Below are positions 34,017 through 40,807 of a DNA stretch of 40,807 nucleotides, piece after piece. How positions within the stretch are numbered: the stretch's first letter is position 1; each line of letters begins with the position of its first letter. Made by a program: the position numbers and the translations under genes. The notes beneath the pieces were generated by a model. The model was given only the letters and a program-made list of their open reading frames with translations. It was not told the DNA's origin and made no database searches. The stretch is from Bacillota bacterium (GTDB lineage Bacteria > Bacillota > Limnochordia > DTU080). Location: assembly GCA_012840225.1 (NCBI GenBank), contig DULU01000023.1:1-40807 (forward strand), in the 5' to 3' direction.

Positions 34017-34838
34017 CTATTTCGTGATGACGGCCACCCACTCCAGGTGAGCGATATCAGCCGCCGGCACCAAGATCCCATAGCGGTTCAGGCCGTGCTG
34101 CACTTCGTGCACTTCCACCACCTCGCCGATGAGCAAGCCTTTGGGGTAGATATCCGAAAGGCCGGAGGTGACGATTTTATCCCCGGGCTGCAAATCCACC
34201 TCTCTGTCCAAGAGCTTTACCCGGACCCGCGCATCATCCGGACTACCGATGCCTTCCACCAGGACGATCTCCCCGGTGCGCTGCACCCGTCCGCCCACCG
34301 CCGATTTGGGATCGGTGATCAGGTGGGCCTGCGAGGTATGGGCGGTAACGCTGAAGATCCGCCCGACCACCCCTTCCGGGGTGATCACGGCCATATCCTG
34401 TCTGATGCCCGAGGTGGCTCCTTTGTTGAGCACGATGGTGTTAAACCAGCTCACCGGGCTGCGGGCGATCACCTCGGCGACGACGATCTCCTTTTGCTTA
34501 TCTTTGGCCAGCTGCAAAAAGGCCCGCAGCTCTTCATTTTCCCGCAGCGCTTCCCTGGCGGCGCTCAACTCCGCCAACAGCGCTTCGTTCTCCGCCTTTA
34601 GGCGGTCGTTTTCGCTATACAGATAAAACAGGCGCACCACATTGCCGGCGAGCCCGGTCACCGCTTTGGTAATGTGATAAACCCCGCTCTGCAGCGGGGC
34701 CATCAGTTCGCGGAAGATCACTTCGGGCCAACTGAGACGGGTCCTCTGCTCGATGGTCATAAAAATAACTCCTGCTATCAGCAAAACGCCCAGCAAGCCT
34801 ATTATGATCCACCGCCGGCGACCCGGTCCCGGAATCAT
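34017..34838 (-). CDS. mreC: Rod shape-determining protein MreC
   Basis: About 273 residues: a membrane anchor near the N-terminus (WIIIGLLGVLLIAGVIF), a coiled coil (ENDRLKAENEALLAELSAAR) and the two beta-barrels of MreC. ATG 34838 is chosen for GAGGTG six bases upstream; the longer frame to 34916 lacks one and would overlap mreB. It links MreB filaments to PBP2. Confidence 0.95.
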   Translation of the reverse strand: MIPGPGRRRWIIIGLLGVLLIAGVIFMTIEQRTRLSWPEVIFRELMAPLQSGVYHITKAVTGLAGNVVRLFYLYSENDRLKAENEALLAELSAAREALRENEELRAFLQLAKDKQKEIVVAEVIARSPVSWFNTIVLNKGATSGIRQDMAVITPEGVVGRIFSVTAHTSQAHLITDPKSAVGGRVQRTGEIVLVEGIGSPDDARVRVKLLDREVDLQPGDKIVTSGLSDIYPKGLLIGEVVEVHEVQHGLNRYGILVPAADIAHLEWVAVITK

Positions 34839-34848
34839 GGCCAACACC

Positions 34849-35874
<1,026 letters not shown>

Positions 35875-36564
35875 TCAAGATTCGCCGCACAAGCCTCTTT
35901 CTCTCAAACTTATATATTTATTATCTCCAATAATTACATGGTCGAGCACCGGAATGCCCAGAATGCGACCCACATCCCGCAGGCGGTCGGTCAGGCTTAA
36001 GTCGTCGGCGCTGGGCTCGGGATCACCGCTGGGATGATTGTGCACCAGGATGACGGCGGCTGCACTGCGCCGCACTGCTTCCCGGAATAATTCTCTGGGA
36101 TGTACCAGTGATCCCTGCAAATGCCCTACAGAAACTGTTTTGATGGCTATCACCTTATTTTTGGTATCCATCAGCAATACCAGGAACTCTTCCCTGGCCA
36201 GATCGCGTAGGCGAGGTAAAACCAAAGAAGCGGCATCGGCGGCACACCTGACCGGTGGCCGCATGTGACCCTGCTGCGCCACCAGCCGCCGACCCAGTTC
36301 CATAGCTGCCAGCAGACTGGACGCCTTAGCCGGGCCGATCCCCTCTACCTGGGTGATCTCTTCCACGCTGGCATCAGCCAGATCCCGCAAGGTCTGCCAC
36401 TTGCTGAGCAGGCGGTCGGCGAGTTCCAGACTGGACGCCTGGCGGGTGCCGGAATTCAGCACCAAGGCTAATAGTTCCCTGCTGCTCAAACCTTCCGGCC
36501 CCTTGGCCATCAACCTCTCCCGAGGTTTCTCTTCATCAGGCATATAACGAACAGATATAGACAT
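35875..36564 (-). CDS. radC: RadC/JAMM family protein
   Basis: About 229 residues: a helix-hairpin-helix segment (ITQVEGIGPAKA) and the JAMM motif HNHPSGDPEPSADD (H175, H177, D187-188) that should bind zinc. RadC families are linked to DNA repair or competence but the exact role is unclear. ATG 36564, eleven bases after GGAGG, is preferred; a GTG at 36630 would overlap maf. It comes before mreB, a common Firmicute order. Confidence 0.93.
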   Translation of the reverse strand: MSISVRYMPDEEKPRERLMAKGPEGLSSRELLALVLNSGTRQASSLELADRLLSKWQTLRDLADASVEEITQVEGIGPAKASSLLAAMELGRRLVAQQGHMRPPVRCAADAASLVLPRLRDLAREEFLVLLMDTKNKVIAIKTVSVGHLQGSLVHPRELFREAVRRSAAAVILVHNHPSGDPEPSADDLSLTDRLRDVGRILGIPVLDHVIIGDNKYISLRERGLCGES

Positions 36565-36613
36565 CGCAAAGCGAGCCTCCAGTTTTTCCCTCACGAGCCT
36601 CGCCTGGCGCTTC

Positions 36614-37552
36614 TCACTGTTCACCGGCACTTAAGCCACTTAAGCCTCGATTAATCTCTCCTGCAGGAGGCATCTCCAGCCCGCACAAGCCAAGGAGCAG
36701 AGCCAGCTTGGGCACAGGCAACCCCACCACATTGAAGTAACATCCTTCGATACGGCTGACAAATATCCCTGCCCGCCCCTGAATTCCATATGCCCCGGCC
36801 TTGTCCATCGCCTCACCGCCGGCCAGGTATAATTCAATCTCCCTCTCCGAGAGCTTCTTAAAATAAACCGTCGTCACTTCATGAGTGGTGAGCAAAAGAA
36901 AGGGGGAGCTGTTGTGGGCTTTAGCTTCCCCGGCCTTGCCTTCGCCGGCTGCGGCTTCCCCGGATGCGGCTTCGCCGGGTGCGGCGCCAACCGCAGCACC
37001 CTCCTCAGCGCCCGCCGCAGCACCCTCCTCAGCGCCCGCCGCAGCACCCACCGCCGCTCCCACTGCCTCATTCACTGCCTCGTCCTCTGCCTCGTCCACC
37101 AGGGTATAGGTGATTTGCTTCTCGGCAAGGAATCCAGCGTCGGACAACGGTCCTGCCGCAGGATTAGAGATGACGGCGGCGGGAGCGGCCACAGCCAGCC
37201 CGGTCACCACTTCATGCCGGCGTCCGCTTAGAGAGCGCAGCATCTCGGCCGCTTCGGCCCGATCGGCCGGTTTGCCCAGGATGCGGCGGTCGAGGAGGAC
37301 TATAGTATCCGCCCCGATCACAATTGTCCAGGGATTGGCTTTATATACTGAGGCGGCTTTGGCTGCCGCCAACTTTACGGCATATGCAAAAGGAGCGGCG
37401 CCGCCCCCGCCCTCGCCCTCAGTCTCATGGGCGAGCGCCCCCTCATCCACATCAGCAGGTATAACCGTAAAACTTAACCCGATGCGATGCAAAAGCTCCC
37501 GCCGGCGAGGTGAGGCGGAAGCCAGTATCACCCTGGGAAAACCTAAATCCAA
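36614..37552 (-). CDS. maf: Maf family nucleotide pyrophosphatase with low-complexity insertion
   Basis: The ends match Maf: ILASASPRRREL (12-20), IGADTIVLLD (79-88, catalytic Asp), GKPADRAEAAEM, and EIELYLAGGEAMDKAGAYGIQG. Maf hydrolyses non-canonical or selected NTPs and affects division. Between strands, residues ~121-215 are extra, with 154-214 an Ala/Gly/Glu repeat (e.g. GAEEGAAAGAEEGAAVGA) encoded by a 24-bp tandem repeat. Normal Maf is ~190-210 residues; this is 312. The frame stays open, so the fold may tolerate a disordered loop. Confidence 0.9.
   Translation of the reverse strand: MDLGFPRVILASASPRRRELLHRIGLSFTVIPADVDEGALAHETEGEGGGGAAPFAYAVKLAAAKAASVYKANPWTIVIGADTIVLLDRRILGKPADRAEAAEMLRSLSGRRHEVVTGLAVAAPAAVISNPAAGPLSDAGFLAEKQITYTLVDEAEDEAVNEAVGAAVGAAAGAEEGAAAGAEEGAAVGAAPGEAASGEAAAGEGKAGEAKAHNSSPFLLLTTHEVTTVYFKKLSEREIELYLAGGEAMDKAGAYGIQGRAGIFVSRIEGCYFNVVGLPVPKLALLLGLCGLEMPPAGEINRGLSGLSAGEQ
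36993..37049. repeat. 24-bp tandem repeat inside maf
   Basis: The unit GCAGCACCCTCCTCAGCGCC+CGCC (24 bp) occurs twice without mismatch (36993-37016, 37017-37040) plus a 9-base third start. It codes on the minus strand for the GAEEGAA-type repeat in Maf. Being a multiple of three, it keeps the frame. Confidence 0.9.
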
Positions 37553-37612
37553 ACCCGATCACCCGAGCTTCTACCATCCTATCGGCTTTTTCGATGCCAG
37601 TGTATCACCTCG

Positions 37613-38158
37613 TCATCTGGGGAACAAGACGGACTGCATCGTTGTTAACCTGCCGGTCGGGCATTGGAATTCTTTCCCTCCGGACCAGGAGCGGCAAAAA
37701 CCGTCGTCGCCCCGGGGCCGCAGAGTTCCACCCCCGTTTTTCCGGTCGCCCAAAACCAGCAAGCGTGCCTGGGCGTAGGTACCTCTCCGGCGCTGGACAC
37801 GATATAACCTGACGTCCGGTTTGGTCCTGTGCAGGCCTACGATGAGCATAAATGCATCTTCATAATAAGCCTGCCTGATATCGCTTTCCGACGGGCAGGC
37901 CGCCCCACTGGGATGGGAATGATAGATGGCGGTCAGCTCCCAATTCTTCGCCGCCATCAGCCTGAACAGCTCGGCTTGTACGGTGCTGTCCACCAGGTAA
38001 TTACTATAAGGGTCCGAAGCCACATTGGGCACGGAAAAAACTGCCGTGACCAAACCTTTCACGCCGGCAACCAGGCCGCAGGCCTCCCTGGGATATTCCT
38101 TTTTGCAGTGGTCGATGATCTGCTGATATAACTGTTTGGGAATGCGCATCGCCGCCAA
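37613..38158 (-). CDS. M67 family JAMM metallopeptidase
   Basis: About 180 residues with EACGLVAG (catalytic Glu) and HSHPSGAACPSESD (zinc His, His, Asp), the JAB/MPN pattern of bacterial M67 peptidases. Family members release sulfur carrier proteins of ThiS/MoaD/CysO type or clip cysteine adducts. The ORF opens as GTG overlapping the sat stop (TAGTG), but TTG 38158 is better spaced from GAGGAGG. It follows sat directly, so a role in sulfur assimilation is likely. The C-terminal ~45 residues are Arg/Gly-rich and poorly conserved. Confidence 0.85.
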   Translation of the reverse strand: MAAMRIPKQLYQQIIDHCKKEYPREACGLVAGVKGLVTAVFSVPNVASDPYSNYLVDSTVQAELFRLMAAKNWELTAIYHSHPSGAACPSESDIRQAYYEDAFMLIVGLHRTKPDVRLYRVQRRRGTYAQARLLVLGDRKNGGGTLRPRGDDGFCRSWSGGKEFQCPTGRLTTMQSVLFPR

Positions 38159-38175
38159 AGTGTTATGCCTCCTCA

Positions 38176-39321
38176 CTATTGGTCCAGCAAGACGGCTGCC
38201 ACCTCAGGCCTGGTCAACTCCGGCGGAGGGGCAAGGCGCTGCGAGAGGAGCGAGCGCACCTTTGTGCCGCTTAAGCTGATGTGGGCATCGCTGTTATGCG
38301 GGCAGGTTTTCGCCGTGGCCATCTGGCCGCAGATGCGGCAATAAAAGGAGTGTTCAAAGAAAAGCGGCTGGATGCCGAGCTCTTCAGCAGTGAATGCAGT
38401 AAAGATGCGCTGGGCGTCGTAGGTGCCGTAGAAGCTACCCACCCCGGCGTGGTCTCTGCCGACGATGAAATGCGTACAGCCGTAGTTGCGCCGGCAGATG
38501 GCATGAAAAACGGCTTCCCTCGGTCCGGCATATCGCATGGCGGCCGGAAAAGCTGACAATATCACCCGGTCGGCCGGGTAGTATAGGTCCAATATTTTCC
38601 TATAGCTATCAAGGCGGACCGCTGCCGGCACGTCGTCGGCTTTGGTCTCGCCCATCAGCGGGTGGAGGAGCAGGCCGTCGACGATCTCCATGGCACATTT
38701 CTGAATATATTCATGAGCCCGGTGGATGGGGTTGCGTGTCTGAAAGCCAACCATCGTCTGCCACCCCAGGGCTGCAGCACGTGCCCGCACCTCCGCCGGA
38801 TCCATGGCCAGATCAAGGAAGGGAAGGGAGGGACGGTTGATCATCGTGACCGGGCCACCTATGAGTACTTCGCTTTGCGCCAACACATAAGCAACGCCTG
38901 GATGAGCGGTATCGGCGGTGCCGAAAACAGCTCGCACCGTCACCTCTTTATTGTGGGTGAATATATCTTCTATCGTCATAACGGCAAGCATCTTCCCCTG
39001 CCGGAATAATGCTACCTTCTGCCCGATGGATAACTCCCGGCTCACCGAAGAATCGACGGCCAGGAAAATGGGCAAACCCAGGACGTGCCCCGAGGGCAGC
39101 CTCATGCACTCGACAACGGAAGTAAACTCCTCCCGGTTCATAAAGCCGGTGAGCGGACTCAGTGCTCCGGTGGCTATCAACAATAGATCAGCCGCCTGCA
39201 CGGCATCGAGAGCTAGGTGAACCATCTCTCTGGCCCGCAGAGACAGCTCCATTGCCGCCTCCCCCTTCGCTTCCCTATTGATCAACTTCCCTCCATTCGG
39301 CAGCGCCAACGGCATGAACAT
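38176..39321 (-). CDS. sat: Sulfate adenylyltransferase (ATP sulfurylase)
   Basis: The 381-residue enzyme has PNGGKLINRE at the start, GALSPLTGFM, the ATP/sulfate site QTRNPIHRAHE, GRDHAGVG and a C-terminal zinc loop with CRICG...C-H. It makes APS from sulfate and ATP, the first step of sulfate assimilation or reduction. The monomeric archaeal/Firmicute type is complete. ATG 39321 follows GGGAG; ATG 39315 is an option. No aprAB or cysH is in the window, so dissimilatory use cannot be claimed. Confidence 0.97.
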   Translation of the reverse strand: MFMPLALPNGGKLINREAKGEAAMELSLRAREMVHLALDAVQAADLLLIATGALSPLTGFMNREEFTSVVECMRLPSGHVLGLPIFLAVDSSVSRELSIGQKVALFRQGKMLAVMTIEDIFTHNKEVTVRAVFGTADTAHPGVAYVLAQSEVLIGGPVTMINRPSLPFLDLAMDPAEVRARAAALGWQTMVGFQTRNPIHRAHEYIQKCAMEIVDGLLLHPLMGETKADDVPAAVRLDSYRKILDLYYPADRVILSAFPAAMRYAGPREAVFHAICRRNYGCTHFIVGRDHAGVGSFYGTYDAQRIFTAFTAEELGIQPLFFEHSFYCRICGQMATAKTCPHNSDAHISLSGTKVRSLLSQRLAPPPELTRPEVAAVLLDQ

Positions 39322-39527
39322 CTCACTCCCAAAATGCGAATTTACAACTAAAGCATCTTACGGAGACGGCAAAAAAGGGGTACATTGTCCTAAGCAGAAG
39401 AATAATATTGCTGCTTGGCAGCCCGATAACACAACGCCACAACAGCCGGGCAGTACGAGCGAAAGCCGAGCGAGCGAGCGACACGACCAACACGGTGGCA
39501 TGAAGATTTGAGGATGGAGGAACGCAT

Positions 39528-40481
39528 ATGAAGGATATACATGAAGTGATCATCATCGGCTCAGGGCCGGCAGGCCTCACCGCCGCCATTTACACAGCCA
39601 GAGCCGGTTTGACCCCACTGGTGTTTTCCGGCCCTACACCCGGCGGTCAGTTGACCACCACCTCGCTGGTAGAGAATTTCCCCGGCTTTCCGGAGGGCAT
39701 TACCGGCCCTGAACTGATGGATAAGATGCGGGAGCAGGCTTCCAGGTTCGACGCCCGCTTCGAGGATTTGGCAGTAACTGCCGTTGATTTTTCCAGCCGG
39801 CCTTTCAAAGTGACCGCTGAATTACCCACAGGAGATCCTCCCCGCACCTGGGAAAGCAAAGCGATAATCATCGCTACCGGCGCCGCTACTAAAAAACTGG
39901 GTCTGCCGAGTGAGGAAGCGCTCTGGGGACGCGGCGTCTCAGCCTGTGCCACCTGCGACGGCTTCTTCTTCCGCGACAAAAAAGTGGCTGTGGTAGGCGG
40001 CGGGGACACTGCCATGGAAGAAGCACTCTTCCTCACCAAATTTGCCCGGCAGGTGACGGTGGTGCACCGCCGTGATAAATTAAGAGCCTCCCAAATATTA
40101 CAGCAGCGGGCTTTCAACAACAGCAAGATCGATTTTGCCTGGAACAGCACTATTCAAAAGGTGTTGGGTGAAGAAGAAGGTCGGGTGACCGGCTTATTGC
40201 TGCAGGATACTATAACCGGTGCCCTGCGGGAATTTTCCTGCGACGGCCTTTTCCTGGCCATAGGTCACCTGCCGAACACCGAAATCTTCAAAGGCCAGCT
40301 ACCGCTCACTGAGGACGGTTATATCATCGTTCATGACCGCACCAAGACTGCCATACCCGGAGTCTTTGTAGCCGGCGATGTAGCCGATCAGCACTACCGC
40401 CAAGCCATCACCGCCGCCGCCACCGGATGCATGGCCGCCATGGACTGCGAAAAATGGCTCGCCTCCGTCGGATCCAATTGA
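39528..40481 (+). CDS. trxB: Thioredoxin reductase
   Basis: The 317-residue flavoprotein has an FAD site GSGPAG (11-16), the redox pair C140-A-T-C143, the NADPH loop GGGDTAMEEA and a second FAD motif VAGDVADQHYRQAI. It reduces thioredoxin with NADPH. GGAGGAAC precedes ATG 39528. It is divergent from sat; a terminator follows. Confidence 0.97.
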   Translation: MKDIHEVIIIGSGPAGLTAAIYTARAGLTPLVFSGPTPGGQLTTTSLVENFPGFPEGITGPELMDKMREQASRFDARFEDLAVTAVDFSSRPFKVTAELPTGDPPRTWESKAIIIATGAATKKLGLPSEEALWGRGVSACATCDGFFFRDKKVAVVGGGDTAMEEALFLTKFARQVTVVHRRDKLRASQILQQRAFNNSKIDFAWNSTIQKVLGEEEGRVTGLLLQDTITGALREFSCDGLFLAIGHLPNTEIFKGQLPLTEDGYIIVHDRTKTAIPGVFVAGDVADQHYRQAITAAATGCMAAMDCEKWLASVGSN

Positions 40482-40568
40482 TGAGGGGATAACGGTTGGT
40501 TCAGTCCCGGCAGTCCGGCTGGCCGCACAGTAACAGAGCTGAAAGTAGCAAACAAAATACGATGTTGG

Positions 40569-40598
40569 AAAGGATCGGCTTTTGCCGATCCTTTTTTC
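40569..40598 (+). terminator. Intrinsic terminator of trxB
   Basis: A 10-bp perfect stem AAGGATCGGC/GCCGATCCTT with a TTTT loop is followed by a T run, 90 bases after the trxB stop. Confidence 0.92.
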
Positions 40599-40727
40599 TT
40601 CCGCCAGTAACTGCTCGGGAAGCCATATTCCGACCCCTGCCGGAAAACCTCGGTGCCGGCGGGAGGCTCGATGTTTTGGGCTTTTGGTAGGTTTTTTCCA
40701 CCGCATATAAGCTCTGCTTCCCCAGCT

Positions 40728-40807
40728 ATGAGCTGTGAAGATATTGCACGGGCTGCTGGACAGGCTATTTTGCCGGCCGGCTGGAGCGATTGGGAGCAGA
40801 AAAAAAG
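40728..40807 (+). CDS. Possible start of a gene cut by the window edge
   Basis: ATG 40728 opens MSCEDIARAAGQAILPAGWS and stays open to the end. No ribosome binding site is visible just before it, so it may be chance. The gap 40482-40807 otherwise holds only the trxB terminator. Confidence 0.2.
   Translation, partial: MSCEDIARAAGQAILPAGWSDWEQKK

Noticed and set aside
33603-34601. Plus-strand frame of 332 codons
   Set aside because: Antisense to mreC and mreD.
36993-37049. Direct repeats as a CRISPR array
   Set aside because: The 24-bp units are adjacent without spacers and lie in frame within maf.
39440-39490. GAGC/GCGA-rich stretch before trxB as an operator
   Set aside because: It is simple low-complexity sequence without clear symmetry.

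Overview
The window looks like a chromosomal segment of a GC-rich, low-oxygen Firmicute of the Clostridia/Peptococcia type. The evidence is the gene order of the core region (maf-radC-mreBCD-mrdA-minCDE-rodA-spoIVFB-rng-rplU-prp-rpmA-obgE-proB-nadD/yqeK-LCP-rsfS), the Prp-cleavable N-terminal extension on ribosomal protein L27, the sporulation protease SpoIVFB, strong GGAGG ribosome binding sites and frequent TTG/GTG starts. The species cannot be named from the sequence alone.

Left part (1-17.3 kb) is an accessory region of short unrelated units: a lipoprotein in noticeably more AT-rich DNA, a HIT protein, an acyltransferase, DUF3788, a HAD phosphatase, a zinc-ribbon methyltransferase coupled to a gamma-glutamyltransferase-like enzyme, a DEDDh exonuclease with BRCT domain, DUF1801, a large unrecognised protein with a nuclease-like motif set and a glycine zipper (10134-11777), a CPBP membrane protease, DUF1697, a uroporphyrinogen-decarboxylase-family protein, tRNA-Asn, a DASS transporter, a small hypothetical and a NUDIX hydrolase. 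Between them are remnants of at least four decayed genes (phospholipase D-like, GNAT, SAM methyltransferase, and one or two unknown frameshifted genes).

Right part (17.3-39.3 kb) is a nearly continuous minus-strand run of 22 genes read from sat down to rsfS, followed by speD with its own promoter and a foldable leader. It joins sulfate activation (sat, JAMM protease), cell shape and division (mreBCD, PBP2, RodA, MinCDE), sporulation signalling (SpoIVFB and a SpoIVFA stub), RNA and ribosome maturation (RNase G, L21, Prp, L27, ObgE, RsfS), NAD synthesis and wall-polymer attachment. Divergent from sat is trxB, ending in a strong terminator.

Unusual points: nadD and yqeK are fused; proB has no in-frame start codon at its expected N-terminus and proA is absent beside it; rsfS appears to start at CTG just after an ATG-TAG start-stop; SpoIVFA is reduced to its membrane stub; Maf carries an Ala/Glu/Gly-rich insertion built on a 24-bp tandem repeat, and similar low-complexity segments occur in several housekeeping proteins. 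The best candidate for something undescribed is the 547-residue protein at 10134-11777.
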